64,000 nucleotides of DNA from Galeruca laticollis (GCA_963921935.1 OY998180.1:1178001-1242000); one strand, 5' to 3'. Shown: positions 9,809 through 22,571, counted from the first letter of the stretch. The notes: generated by a model from the letters alone, not told the origin. A program made the numbers and translations.

Positions 9809-10776
9809 CAGGGTGAACAACTAAGAACGCCGGCTGTCTGCCATATTTCAAAAAATAAACATGGTACAACTTTAAAAAAATACCTTCAGGAAAATGACCC
9901 TGAAAAATCGGTGGAAACTATTTTTGAGTTCCTAAAATATCTGTTATGGGGAGAATGAACAATTAAAAACATAATACTGTGATTATCTCCAAAAAATACA
10001 TACTAAAGGTATCTTAGAAATACAATTTTTGATATATTGATTATTATGAAAAAATGTAGACAGGGACTTATTGTCCTTATTCTTCAAATAAGGGGTGGGA
10101 GAAGGTTCAACCTAAAAAACAAATGTAACACTTTTTTGTTTTTAAATCGATATCAATGTTTTTGGCGTCATTTAAGAGTTTTTCCTCTTTAATAAGATAT
10201 ATGCTTAACAAAAATAACAAAATTGGCAATTTTGTCAACGCTTTGTGAAAAAGTCGACAATTTTCCCATTTTCTCGGAAATTTCAAATATAATGAGACAT
10301 TTTTTAAATTCCGATGAAAAGGGATTTGGGTTATCAGATATAAAAATTAAAAAAATTCTTCAATTAACATTTGAAATTTCCGAGTGAATAAAAATTATTT
10401 AATTTTGTTATCCATCTTATTAAACAGAAAAACTCTTTCAAATGCAGCTAAAATCATTAATATCGGTTAAAAAACGAAAAAGTTATACATTTGTTCATAA
10501 GTTTGAACCTTCCCCACCCATTATTTGAAGAATAATGGCAAAAATCTCCTTAATTAAATTTTTTCATAATCTCTTCAAGATTTCAAAAATTGTATTTGTA
10601 GGACACCTTTAATATGTTTTCGAGTGTTCATTCCACCCCTAGCGGATATTTTAGAGACTGCAAAATATTTTCCAGCAATTTTTCAGTATCACTTACGTAA
10701 AGGTAATTTTTTTGAAAGTTGTACCATGATTTTTCTCTGAGATGTGGCCTACAGTCGTTCTTAGTTGTTTACCCTG
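9809..10776. mobile_element. Foldback MITE with TIRs of about 480 bp and TA duplication
   Basis: It begins CAGGGTGAACAACTAAGAAC and ends with the complement (GTTCTTAGTTGTTTACCCTG), flanked by TA on each side. The two halves remain alignable almost to the centre (about 10290), so the whole element could fold into one hairpin. No ORF is present. TA target sites and CAGGGTG ends fit a Tc1/mariner-type non-autonomous element. Confidence 0.85.
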
Positions 10777-10778
10777 TA

Positions 10779-13226
10779 CATTTAAAATAAAATAGCAAAA
10801 AAAGCAATGAAGGATTTAAAACATTTATTCACTTTTAATGAACAGTACTGTAAATTTGAAAAAAGATATCCAGGAATCCAATCTAAAAAAATAAAAATTG
10901 TGTAAGCATATTACATAACAAAGTGGAAAGTGGAAACTATTGAACGCATTCAGTGAAAGCAAGGAATAAAAAATGGTATATCAATCTGTAGTTGCCATAA
11001 TGCAACATACTTTGAAACTGAATTAATAAAGTTTAAGGGATACACATACATTACATCTAGTTTACAGAAAATTTATTAGAATAGTTTTTTAATGAAATTA
11101 AAACTAATAAAAAATTTACACCATAAAGATCTTATGAAACATTACGTTAAATCAACAGAAATCCAATCTGATTAAAGAAAATTCTATCGTTCACTTATGA
11201 TTACTTTTTCTTACGTAAGAGTCGCTGTTTCGAGTGCCTCAACAATTACATAACGTACAATTCAAAATAATTATCTGTGAAACATTTAAAGGTGTTCTGA
11301 ACAGCAGCTAATAAAACAATTACTTTAGATCAAATTGTGCCCATAGAGACCTTTGATCGATCATCATAAACTACATCAAACTTGATTTTCAGCCAATTGA
11401 CTGGGACCCATTTTCCACAAGATACATGCGGTGCTCTTCAAAGGAATAACAACATATTTTATTTCGAGAAGTAACTTTTCATGATTTACCTTCTATTACA
11501 TGCCTCACTCCGTTTCACAGGTAAAATTCAGATGTGCCATGAAAATTCATACTTCTTTTCTGTATAAAATAATATACTATTCTCATCTTGTTATTTTCAT
11601 CCTGGAACATATTGTATATTAATATCGTGGAATTGTAACTTAATGAAAACTAAGCATTATTAATACACTGTATACAAAAAAAAACTACCTATGAGGAAGA
11701 GATATGAACACATTATCAAGTTAAATGAGTTTATAATTAATTGTATCCAATTGAGTATCCAAAAGCTGTGTTTCTACAATAATAAATAATTGAATTCTGT
11801 TTGTTGACTGGAGCATTCAGTGTATTTTCAAATGGAAATGAGCTTTTTAACAGAAATTTCTGTTTTTAAAGTCTTAAACAGTCTCTAATTGTTCACAAGA
11901 ATTGTTAGTATGATTGTTAAAGTTTTCTAAACCTGCAATACTATATTGATGGCATGAGGGCTATGACTGCTACTACAAAAACTAGAACTAGATATTCTCG
12001 ATTCAATATTTTTTGAACTGTTTAATACAATATCTGTATCAGACTATCTGAAATAGTTATTCCCCTTTCTTTACATAAATACCAATTTGTTTTTTCATTT
12101 TATTTATGTAAGTAGCTTCTGAAACATCTTGAACATTGAAAATATTTTCTTCTAGATTCAAATCTCTGCCAACATATGCTTTATTATTAATAATAATATC
12201 TACCCTATTGCAATATTAAGTTTTTTGTATGGTATAATGCATATCTAGGATTTAAAATATTGTGAATCGTTTTCAAAATATACTTACTAACTAAAATATT
12301 TTAAAAGTTGAAAAAACCGTTATTTTGTAAACTTTATTATATAATGTTAGTGTACAATTCCGCTACCTGGAATTTCAATGTACAATAGCCGATTAAAGTC
12401 TTGAATGAGTATTAAGTTTTAATAATTATGATTTTGGAATAGGTACTTACCGATAACAGCTGTTGTTCGTCCATTATCACTAAGCATAGAAACTGAAGCT
12501 AAGTAGGAACTAACGAAAACGAAGACCACTTTATTCAAGTACTTGCAAAAAATGTGCTTCCTGCAAATAAAATATAACAAAACTGAAAACCATCCGCCAT
12601 TTCATGCTTGTCATTTGTTTCCACAAATAACGTTCGTTCATCAGTTCCTCTTCTGCTTTCTTCTTTTTTATGTTACTGTCATGTTTAATATGAGACATTA
12701 CTGGGAGTTTTATGAACTAACATCGTGAAGAAGTGATCAGACGAACTTACTAAAAATTATTTCGAAAGATGTGAAAGTAACTGCAACATGTGATCATCTT
12801 AGAAACATGTTAATATGTAATATTACAGTAACGTTCTGTAGGTGATATTAGTGAGAAGTATACAAATTAACATTGTATGAAGGTTTCCTATAGGAAGTTG
12901 GTAAAAAGAAGTTCATAGGATGTTTATGTATCTGCGTATTCAAGTATTATTGTGTACATCAAAAATATGTTTTATTCACATGAAATGGATGTTAATAGAG
13001 TTGGTTATAAAATAAAGACATCTAGGAGATATCTTATTAACGTTTTAAATAAACATCACGAAAAGTCTCTCAAAATAACATCACAAAAAAGACTTGTTAT
13101 GTTTCTTGTTTAGTTGGAAAACATTATTTAATTGCAATGATTCCACTTTGATACAGAGAAATATACAAACAATGCAATTAGTTTTTCTTTCAAGAAAATA
13201 CATTATATTCTAAAAAACATTTTCAA
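10779..13226. other. AT-rich region without a confident gene
   Basis: No transposase, RT or RNA gene was recognised. A short minus-strand open stretch around 11340-11460 (reading WVPVNWLKIKFDVVYDD) has coding-like composition, and an ATG followed by a GTAAGT donor lies at 12472-12443 on the minus strand. Neither can be tied to further exons. Confidence 0.4.
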
Positions 13227-13305
13227 CCCGCCCAGGATCTGAACCACGATCTGCAACACACTCATGCGCCACGACCGCAAGCGTTACCAACTAAGCTACG
13301 AAGAC
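13227..13305 (-). tRNA. tRNA-like sequence (pseudo-tRNA or SINE head)
   Basis: The minus strand has an A-box-like block TAGCTTAGTTGGTAACGC and a B-box-like GGTTCAGATCC at the expected spacing, ending CTGGGCGGG. The T-arm stem does not pair well and the anticodon stem is weak. I read it as a tRNA-derived relic rather than a working tRNA. Confidence 0.5.
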
Positions 13306-13411
13306 TTGTATGAAAAAGTACGCACATTATGCATATACAAATTAAATCATTGTATCAAGCGGAAATAAACAAAGGTTTTTCAAAAGAATTTCAAAATAAA
13401 GATTTGCTTAC

Positions 13412-13577
13412 CTTTATCATTAAATAATCATAATCTGGGGCTCGATGAATTTCCTGAGCTCGTTTGGCTGGAATGTTTTGGATTTCTTTCCAACGTATCC
13501 TTCAGATTTCCGCTTCAAAAATGCATGTAGCCGTGCGTATTTTGAAATGTCAGTTTGATAGTTGATATTCAACATCA
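13412..13577 (-). pseudogene. Tyrosine-recombinase-like exon remnant
   Basis: The translation reads LNINYQTDISKYARL, then AFLKRKSEGYVGKKSKTF, and after a one-base frameshift APDYDYLMIK before a GTAAGC donor. This matches the region just before the catalytic core of insect tyrosine-recombinase-like (Crypton-related) proteins, where an arm-binding helix leads to FLKRKSEGY-KKSKT. The upstream exon and the catalytic R-H-R-Y part are not found nearby. The family assignment is by recognition only. Confidence 0.55.
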
Positions 13578-14214
13578 ACACTTGATTATCCCCAAGTACT
13601 TGTTTCTATTGGCCGAAAATTCGTTTCATAATGAAAAGTACGTATTTTCATTGGCCAATATCTGTATCGAAATTAAAATCCGTGTTAAAATGAACAATAT
13701 TAATGAATCGGAAGCAGATATTTAATTCGCGCATTATAATACGGGAGTAGAAAAATGATTGTTTTTTGTAGATGTTGTCTAGTGAAATTGTTTCTATGAC
13801 CTTAGGAGTTTTATTTTCTAGATTTTTTTGTTTCGGGGAAAAAATAAACTGTTATATAAGGGTTTTGTTTTTTTATTGTCTCTAAAGTGTGTGACATTTA
13901 ATGCATTAGAACATCAATTATTTTACACTGCAAAATATAAATTTTATTTCATTTTGACATGTGTACATTACAATACATATTTCTAATATTAACATATGAG
14001 TAAAATCAATGAACTTCAGCCTCATTGTTCAAAGATTTTGATCTTATTGACAAAGCTATGTAAAAATATATTACTATAATAACACTTACTACATAAACGT
14101 TATACGTATTATGAAGAGACAAGCATTATTACTAATTTAAGTACAAATCAAAATAAAACATTCATTAAATGTTGAGAAATAATAAAAGTTGCAAAGTAAT
14201 ATTTACTGAATGTT
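13578..14214. other. No gene seen
   Basis: AT-rich; no frame, RNA or element boundary recognised. Confidence 0.4.
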
Positions 14215-14851
14215 TAGCTTCCAAACTAAAACATAAATAATTAAGCATCATAGACACCACCATCTCCATAAATTCAATTTGATCATCCTGGAACTGTTGA
14301 GGCATTTCATCAATATCCATGACCTATTGACAAAGTAATTAATTTTAACAATTTTCAGCAACTATCAATACATAACTTAACATGGCTATTACTTAAAATT
14401 AACATTCTTTTTATCAAAATAAAGTGTGCAAAACATGCTCATCGAGTATCTTTTCTTGACCAGGACGATCAGTTACACATATCCCAATCAATTGTCATTT
14501 AGCTCTTGAGACAATTTACATAAAAAAGGACTACTGTTAATTATTTTTTACCTTAGTGTCAGTCAGTTTTGTCCTTTTATCTCTGCGATTCTTTCGGTCA
14601 ACATCTGCAGCCCTTTTTTTACTTTCTGAGACACATGTCCCATATGTTGAGATGGCACTCAGTCAGGGTGTTCTTTATCTTCCAGGACAGCAAGTTTGCC
14701 TAAAATGAGTTAATACTTACTTGAGTACAAACTACGTAAACTAGGAGCTAGTAGAGTTGATATATTTGATAAGAAGCCTACCAGTTATAAAGTGTCTACA
14801 GCAAACTTTCTGGTGTTTCAATATAGATTCGGTCTGATCGTCTCTCTTTAT

Positions 14852-17025
14852 ACGCGAGGTTAGTGTGACGTCACAATTTGAAACTGTATCCAAACAAAAA
14901 TTGTTGCCATAGGAATTTGCATTTGAGTGTAGATTTTTGATTATTTAAGCGTTTCATACGTGTTTTTGAAAGAAATAAATTGTTGAAAAGTAAGTAATCG
15001 TGTCTACTAAATATAAAAAATAATAGTTTTGATAATGTAAGTTATCCCGCAATCCGTATTTTTGATTTTAAAAGCTATATTTGAGGTTATATTTTACTGG
15101 ATTATTCGATTAATGTGAAAATATAAGATAAATAATGGTGATTGTTTGTTCTAGTGTCATCAAAACATGTTTCAACATTCTCTTGAAACCTTTTTTAATG
15201 ATAATATGGGTTTGTTAGTGAAAAATGCTTAATTGAAGTGAAGTGTCCTTTCAAGAGACAGGAATTACATAATTCATTTTGATGAAAATATTTTAGTGAT
15301 AATTGTAAAATATAACTATTATCACCAGATACAAGGTGCATTACATATTGCATGAGAGGACATGCGCTATTTAATATTATGAATACCAAGTGACATTATT
15401 GTGGGAGTTGCTAGACATCAAGAATGGAAGAAAAATTTACATGTTTTAATAACATTCTAACTTTACAAATTTATATATAAATTTTGATTTGTTTTGTGTT
15501 AAGAAAATTGAAATGAGGAAACGTTGCAAATTTACATGATAGAAAATATGCCATTTAGTTGGAAAACTCAGAACATCATGTCACAACTTTGCCTCAATCA
15601 AATCATATTTGTACGAGGTTCAGAGTTTCTGTTGGTTGCTTTCAAATTTTATTTGATTTGTAGGCTCTTTTTTCAACTACATGTGTAAACATATTCAATT
15701 TTATCTAAAAACAAATAATATAAACAAAAACTTTTCCAAATTTCTTTATTACTCAGAGAAATATTTACTTGTAATACAATGGTTTACAGTTAATAGAAAG
15801 AGGAAAGTAAGGTACAATATGGAATTTCAATTTAAAATAGCAAACATTTAAAAAATCATACAAAGCAACTTATAAAAAATGTAAAGCGAAAGATATGTAA
15901 TGACAAATAATAGTGTATATGTTATTGGAGATCAATATATACAGTACAAAATCAAACATACAATGAATACGTACAAGTTTGCTTCTACCTTGTTTGCAAA
16001 GATTGATCATGTACAAAAAAATAGTTGGCTAATTTTATTTTCTCTATCCATAAAATGACAGCTACACAAAAAGCTCGAGGATCTGGTTCTATTGTTCTAC
16101 AAATATTGTATAAACACACAAAATAAAATGTTATATTTATCATTATGTAGGTACCTTGTCAGCTTCATTCATTTGCTTCTTACTTTTGGATCCTTTGGAA
16201 ATGTATAAAACTTACAGTTCTCTCTGACATTATAATGTTTACAGCCTGGTGGCCAAGACAGTACCAATATTCTTTATGTGCAGAAACCTAAAATTAGATA
16301 ATACAGATAGAAAAATAATTGAAACAATTGTATTTCATAAGTTTATAATAGCATATGTTTAGGTTAGATAACTCTTTTATTAAAATTATATTGTTATACA
16401 TACCTATTTTGGCTGAAATCAAATATATCTCTTTGTAAAAGTCTTAGTGTATATCTAAATGCCTAAATCAACAGTTATATTCAAAATATAAAGGAATAAT
16501 CTCTGGTCCAAAATCACACCAATGGTATCTAAATGGCTATAAATTAGCCTGTCCAAGCGAGGGATGGTTAATACCAAAAGTAAATACCGTAGCGTCTTAG
16601 CGAGGATTGGTATTTACCTTTACGTCATCGTTTGATGTCAAATTACGTCACGGTTAAAACCACCAGTAACCCTGTCGGGAGCAGAGTTAAAGCGGTTGAC
16701 AGATGAGAAATTTCAAATTTGTTTATGGCATATTCATTAAAACTGAAGTTCTTAAGTTTCGAAATTGGAAAGCGATAATGAACACTGAAAAACAAATCAA
16801 AACAGCGAAAATTTAACTAAACAAATCCTCTAGACCGTACAGAAAGTAGATAAAGACATTGGTAAATACCGCTATATCAAAGCGACCAGTATAACCGTGA
16901 CGTATTTTGACATTTGTTGACATTACCGCCGGTAATAACCACTCGCTCGCTTGGACAGGCTAAATGTTTGTTTGGATAGAAAATTGACATAACCTAAGAT
17001 TATGACGTCACCACTAATAGCGCGT
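14852..17025. mobile_element. 2.17-kb TIR element inserted in the THAP exon
   Basis: The ends are ACGCGAGGTTAGTGTGACG and, on the other strand, ACGCGCTATTAGTGGTGACG; similarity continues inwards to TATCCAAACAAA. Removing the element leaves one copy of an AT dinucleotide and restores the THAP frame across the junction. No transposase was recognised inside, so it appears non-autonomous. A MITE (16554-16963) sits near its right end, and an inverted truncated copy lies at 8111-8840. Confidence 0.75.
16554..16963. mobile_element. MITE with long subterminal inverted repeats
   Basis: The ends are TTAGCCTGTCCAAGCGAG and its complement CTCGCTTGGACAGGCTAA. A second inverted pair lies inside, GTCAAATTACGTCACGGTTA against TAACCGTGACGTATTTTGAC, so the TIRs extend about 140 bp. 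No ORF. Target duplication is unclear. Confidence 0.8.
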
Positions 17026-17291
17026 ATTGCTGCAATCCATGCCACAGAAACCTGTGTTTTGTCTCTGCGGGAACAACACGAAAAATCATCACGATTAGAA
17101 CGGCTTCCACAACCAACTATAATACATATCGAAGACAAACACTACACTATTTAAAAACCTCAATTTACAGCCAATAACCTGAAAGAAAATCGATTTACGT
17201 GGGTTAAACAATCACACTCTACAGTAACTTTGTTATTTATTTGACCGTCACCGACATATTGAATTTATTTTGACAGGTCGTTGGATTGCCT

Positions 17292-17884
17292 AAAAGCTGT
17301 TTTAGACTACACAATTTCTTGTACAAGATTTGGTTCAATTTCTTGAACGGTAGTATCATACAGCAAATTGTTTCAAAAACGAAGATTGAACCGAAAATTG
17401 TGTTGGAAAATAGGACATGTTCTATTTCTACACAATTTCTAGGCCAAGGGCATGCGCAGTTGGGATATATCATAATGTCCTGTAATCTAACATAGTTGAT
17501 TGTTTACAGTTTCACGTTTATGTGTTAGCTTTATATATTACAATAGATTAATCAAGAATAATTCACACACCAAACGGATACAACCAAAGCCCAAAAATTT
17601 TAGGTTGTTTCATTTTTGACATTTTACTTGGATCATAGAACATTACACATATATTATTTGTCTATGTTGTCTATGACATTACATTTGGCATTTAAAATAG
17701 AGGATTCTGATTTTATCGTAAGAAAAACGATGTACTGCGCAGAATCGCGAACTATTTATTGAACAATATATTGTACAGTATAATACAGAATAAATTTACT
17801 GCTAAACAATTTGTGGTTCTAGATCTTGTACAAAAAATTGAACCAAATCTTGTACAAGAAATTGTGTAGTCTAAAACAGCTTTA
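17292..17884. mobile_element. MITE with 54-bp TIRs
   Basis: The terminal repeat AAAGCTGTTTTAGACTACAC continues through ATTTCTTGTACAAGATTTGG; its complement ends at 17883. The interior includes another AATTTCTTG/CAAATCTTG palindromic part. The 69- and 78-codon frames here are not coding in my view. Confidence 0.75.
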
Positions 17885-18110
17885 ATAGATGAGAAGGTTA
17901 AATGGAAGGGTTGGAACAAATTCTACACATAGTAGTTATAAGCTCTTTATTATAATTAATTTTGTGAAAGCAAGATACAACCTGGTGTCTATTTGTCCGC
18001 CCACCGGATACATCTACTTTTGTCAATGACCGAACTCTATTAGGAACGCTTAAAGTTAAGACGTCAAACCAGTGTTGCCGCATATAGGTTTTTGTTGTTA
18101 CAGTTGATTA

Positions 18111-18156
18111 TTTGGGTGTTACGTGACTCTGTGTTTGGGTGTTACGTGACTCTGTG
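18111..18156 (+). repeat. 23-bp tandem duplication
   Basis: Two exact copies of a 23-base unit containing GGGTGTTACGTGACTC. Confidence 0.8.
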
Positions 18157-18310
18157 TTTGGACATAACTCACAACTCACATAAGCTTTCATATTTCAAGT
18201 TTTAAGTTTTTCACATAACATGTTGCGTGAAGTTTTTGTCCAGGTTTTTAATTATGGGGATGGTTTGTTTATTATACAATAAGTTTTCTGCTGCTCAAAG
18301 CAGTTTAAAT

Positions 18311-18713
18311 GGACCAAAAAGCAATGACGTCCTAAACATAACCGCTGACAGTTACTGAGGGTAAACAAATATTTATTTACGTTCATTTTACGTTTTTAAT
18401 ATGCTTAAACATGGCTATTGTTAATTTGTCGAGCATTGCGGAGCAGTTTTGTAATGAAATTGAAGTGTTAAAGATATGTGGAGACAGTTTAAACAGTGGA
18501 TATGTCGTGGAGATAGAGTATATGATGGAAGTTTTGGAGCGAAGCAATCAGGCATAATTACTTGATAGTCACTGCAGTGTCACTTTACAAATGAAAAAAC
18601 GAATAAACTTTTAAAATATTAAACGGTCAAGTCAAGACATAAGTTAAATAATTGATTTGTTTTCCCTCAGTAACTGTCAGCGGCCATGTTCTGACGTCAC
18701 ACTTTTTCGGTCT
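18311..18713. mobile_element. MITE with 60-bp TIRs sharing CCGCTGACAGTTACTGAGGG
   Basis: The left end has GGACCAAAAAGCAATGACGT and then CCGCTGACAGTTACTGAGGG; the right end is the complement, ending in TTTTTCGGTC. It contains a 48-codon open frame. The target duplication was not resolved. Confidence 0.8.
18411..18557 (+). CDS. 48-codon ORF inside a MITE
   Basis: ATG at 18411 to TAA at 18557. The peptide starts MAIVNLSSIAEQFCNEIE and ends with VLERSNQA. Its balanced amino-acid use is unlike the AT-rich surroundings, suggesting a retained first exon of a parent transposon or a captured exon. I do not recognise the family. Confidence 0.35.
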   Translation: MAIVNLSSIAEQFCNEIEVLKICGDSLNSGYVVEIEYMMEVLERSNQA

Positions 18714-19469
18714 ATAGACATCATAAGGAAACGCATAATTTAGAAAGTGATTCTCTTTTTTGTAGCAGGACTTTAATAGTCGATAGAAAATCATATTTCA
18801 AGGCGGACATTTAATTTAAACAATTTTAAATAAAATTCCTTATATTTCAGGAGATGTTTTTAATTTTAAAGGTAGTTTAATAAGTTAAATAATGAAATTT
18901 TAATTGAAATTGTACAAAAATGGGTGGATTGAAAAATGTTGACATGTTATATATTTTTGAAATCGGGTAAAAAGATCTTAGGGTATGACCTCCAACGATA
19001 AATGAGGTCACGTGGCATTATTTTAAATTTCCCCACCAATTAATACGTTTGTTTATGAGACGCGAAATTTGAAACAGTATCACGTGACTCTATAGGTATA
19101 GTTGTGAATATAAAAATAAACCTGTAGGTATTCATTTTTATTTATCTTGTTAATAATTGTCTAAGACTTTTTTAAGACACACAAAACAGGGTTCTGAATC
19201 TTATACACTTAAAGCTGTAATTATATTTTATTCATTATTTTCATTAATTTCAGTGCGAAAAATAAAGATACAGTATTGGTATTATGATACATACAGAAAG
19301 AGTTCAATCATTTTCTCTGTTACCCAACAGTTAAGATAATTGATGTTTTTGCCTTTTCAATCGGGATGTTATTATTTATTTTGTTATTACTATAATTGAA
19401 CGCAACATGGTCGGACGAACGCAACCATGTTTGAAATCGCACAAATCGGCAACACTGGTACGGCGTTTC
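18714..19469. other. No gene seen
   Basis: AT-rich. A 13-bp sequence ACCAGTGTTGCCG (18068-18080) recurs inverted near 19446-19458, framing about 1.4 kb. The pairing is too short to call an element. Confidence 0.4.
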
Positions 19470-19713
19470 TGCACCGACTTTTTTAAAATGACCCCTGGGC
19501 TAAAGGTCCTTTAAAGTATCGTTACGTTAGAGGATTTTGAATTTTGTACCGACTTTAATGGCCCTTTAAGCATTCTTTAAAGTTGCCTTTGCTAACTCGC
19601 CAAATTCGGTCAATTAGTTCATCGTTAAAGTCACTTTTAGCTGTTTTGAGGTTCCGCACTTATTTATTAACTACTTAATGGGAGTTTAGTAGAAACAAAA
19701 ACAATAAGAAAAT

Positions 19714-20590
19714 ATGGATCTTGAAGATGTGCTAGTAGAGGATGCTCTTGAAGATGTGCTAGTAGAGGATGCTCTTGAAGATGATGTGAAAATTTTGTAT
19801 TTTGTTGCTTTTGGCCTTCCTTGAAGGCACAATGAGCGTCGTAATTATTATGAAGAAATGGACCAACTTAGTTTTATTCGGAGATTTAGGTTGATCCAGG
19901 CAACTGTACTTTATCTGTTAACACAGATTGAGAAGCAAATGGAATATCCAGATGATAGGTGCAATTTTTGCAAACTCTGCCATTAGGGAAAGGTTTGATG
20001 CTGGTCGTTTTCCAGGATCAGCCATTATAGGTAAAGTCTAAGATAAAGATGCACTTGCATATTTATTTATTATTTACCAAAGAAGTGTCAGCTAATATAA
20101 AACATCAACACTGCATTCGTGTAATCCTTATAATCCAATATATGCAAACCAGATTCTCTACATTATGTTGAAACCTTTTGCACTGCTGGTTTCATAAATA
20201 TGACAAGTAAATTGTTATCGTCATTTAAAGATTTGAACTTGAATGTGATAAATTATACTAACCTGCTTGGTTTTATTTTTAGGAGATAGTCGATATGGTC
20301 TCTCAAATTACCTTTTGACGCCAGAGGAACAAGTTTATTATGAAGCCCTAATTCGAACCAGAAACTCAATAGAACGTGTGTTTGGGATCTGGAAACGCCG
20401 GTTTCCAGTTATGGCTTCGACTTAAAATTGACACAGTTCTCACAATCATAGTCGCTAGTTCCGTGCTTCATAATTGCTAGAGAAATTAACGAACCAGAGT
20501 CTCCCATACCTGAAGATATAAACGAGGCCGAATTAAATTACTTCATAAAAACCCAACAAATTGAAATTGAGTCCAAGATCTCCAAGGTAG
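19714..20590 (+). pseudogene. HARBI1-like PIF/Harbinger transposase, decayed
   Basis: From ATG 19714 the protein begins with a 9-residue duplication (DVLVEDALE twice). It then gives RRNYYEEMDQLSFIRRFR and LLTQIEKQMEYPDDR, the N-terminal region of HARBI1-type transposases. The centre with the first two catalytic Asp residues is missing or degraded. After an intron-like break, GDSRYGLSNYLLTP, RTRNSIERVFGIWKRRFPV and LHNC appear, covering the third catalytic region (the Glu in IERVFG). There are stops after FGLP and after VMAST. It cannot be active. Confidence 0.85.
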
Positions 20591-20919
20591 TAACAGTAAT
20601 GTTGTGCAGAATGAAATGATCAGATATTTTAGTCAACTTTGAATTCCATTTATTTGGAAATGAATTTTATTTCTCTAGCATTGTGAAACACTGAAGCAGC
20701 TGAATTATCAATTAGATTTATAATTTCTTTTATTTCTTTTTAAAAATAATTTTGTTTGGTTCTTGATAGATCAATAAAATTAATAAGAATGACTCTTTAT
20801 TTTTTTACATATACATTTCTAGAGTATAAAAACGACAACAAAATAAATCTAGCCTAAAAATAACACTTAAAATTAAACTAAAAAACACATTACACATGCA
20901 GAAAGAAGCCTTAAGAAAA

Positions 20920-22300
20920 AACTAGATTAGCGAGACAGCTTCTCAAGTTGTTTTTTCTTTATTTATACATCAAGCTCTATGTTTTTCTTCCTTTGGAGAT
21001 TATCTTCCTCTGCATGTACTGCTTTTCTTTCTAATTTTTTACTATGTGTCAGGCAATAATAATTTTTTGATCAGCTAGAATATCATATTTTTCTATCAAT
21101 GCATTTGATGCCATGCTTTTCACTAACGTGGCTATCTTCTTTGATCCTGACCCGAGAAGAGATTAATTACATTAAATATTATATAATGTACTTTATATAA
21201 AATCCAGAAGAAAATATAGTTATCAGAAAAGTTACTCATTTGACCTGATCTTGGCTGCTCTTTTATCCAACTTCTATCTTTCGGAGTGGATGTTCCAGGT
21301 TCTTCAAAAGCAGGTGTTTTGAAGTCCCCTGTGGTGTACGTTTTCCATGTTTGCTTTTTATGAAGTATACAAATAAATTATTCACAAAAATGTCTCTTTA
21401 TATAATAGATCAGAGATAATTCATAATAAACAGGAGAATACAAATTATTGAAACAACGACACAACTGTCCCCCATCTAGTAAACAGTATTTTTTTCTTCA
21501 CTTACCAACGGAGCCATTTCTTTTGGTTCAGAGCACGAAGGGAGTTGTTCTTCTTCGTTGAGGACATACATTGATTCACTTTTTGCCCCTGACTCCTTGT
21601 TAAAATCATGAAACTGTAAGATTTAAATATAGTTAGACAATTGCCTTAAAGCACTAAATTTATTCCAGTCCATTTTACTTTACGCAATAAACCCTCCTAA
21701 TCTACCTAATGTAAAAGGCCCATATAGATCTGCAATCTTACTGCATAAAAATACTTACTGAAGTTTCCAAAACAAATTCAACTGCGTTATCTATCTCCAA
21801 TGGAACTGGACAGGAATCATCCCAGTCGAACTCATTTGAATGTCCTTGTTACTGTAAGGGGATCAATTGTAGCCAGGACTAAATGGTCAAACTCATCAAA
21901 CTCGTTACCTTGTGGTGGTAAGCCCGCGCCTGTTTTTAATGCCTCCTGTCTTATTTGCGCCTTATTTTTTCTTAGATTTTGTTTCTTGTTGTAACATCGT
22001 TTTAACTGGTCTGTTGACTTATAGTTGGGGTCAGATGAAGTAGCATTGTATTCTTGGCTTGTTTTCTCCCATGCCTCGTTTTTATCAGAGTTCGTGAATT
22101 CATTTGTTTTTGTTTGGCTTTTTAAAATATATATTTATATTTTATCGCAGTATTAAAAAGACGCGACATCTCTCTTGGACTGAAATTTAGCCCTATTTTT
22201 TGTTTTTTCTCTTCGCTAATGTTCATCACAGAATAACAAATAACTTCCAGAATATATTTAAAAACTTTTGCTTTTGTAAATGAAAACATAGGTATGTACG
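20920..22300 (-). pseudogene. Myb/SANT-like DNA-binding partner protein of the Harbinger element
   Basis: Exons on the minus strand begin with NFSPREMSRLFNTAIKYKYI. A one-base shift follows, then NEFTNSDKNEAWEKTSQEYN and STDQLKRCYNKKQNLRKN, a three-helix Myb/SANT-like fold common in insect Harbinger accessory proteins. Further exons encode acidic linker segments (SNEFDWDDSCPVPLE; KESGAKSESMYVL) and a basic coiled coil at the end (LQRKKNIELDV). Donors read GTAACA or GTAAGT. In the family this protein binds the ends and carries the transposase into the nucleus. At least one frameshift and one stop are present. Confidence 0.7.
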
Positions 22301-22571
22301 ACGACTGACTGATGCCAATTATGCCACCGAAAAATACAATAGAGCGAGAGAGAGAGAGAGAGAGACATAAGCTTTATTGTCATGAAACATTTTTACAATT
22401 TTATGGACAAAGCGACATAATTTAAAAAGATATGAAATTATAAAAAAATCTGACTATACTAACAGTACAAAACATAATATATAAAAATACAAATTTAAAT
22501 TAATAATTATAATACATTGTCAGCATCGTATATCACACAAATATTGAACTACGCCAATGTAACTCAAAAGT

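Larger units (their letters stand above)
14215..17138 (-). pseudogene. THAP-domain gene remnant split by a transposon
   Basis: The minus strand shows the N-terminal half of a THAP zinc finger at 17138-17026 (ICIIVGCGSRSNRD ... AWIAAI). The second half is at 14851-14782 (KRDDQTES ... VCCRHFIT), and together they supply the C2CH ligands. Further exons follow at 14699-14552 (LAVLEDKEHPD, then SESKKRAADVDRKNRRDKR) and from 14323 (VMDIDEMPQQF). Introns have GT/AG ends. There is a TGA after HPD, where relatives read Trp, with a frame change, and the start ATG seems to be TTG. Proteins with this layout in insects are usually ISL2EU/THAP-type transposases; the catalytic part is missing. Confidence 0.7.

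Noticed and set aside
12443..12472. Possible first exon MDEQQLLS followed by GTAAGT on the minus strand
   Set aside because: No matching downstream exon found; too short to support.
18068..19458. Possible element framed by inverted ACCAGTGTTGCCG
   Set aside because: Only 13 bp of inverted similarity, and the enclosed MITE explains the structure better.
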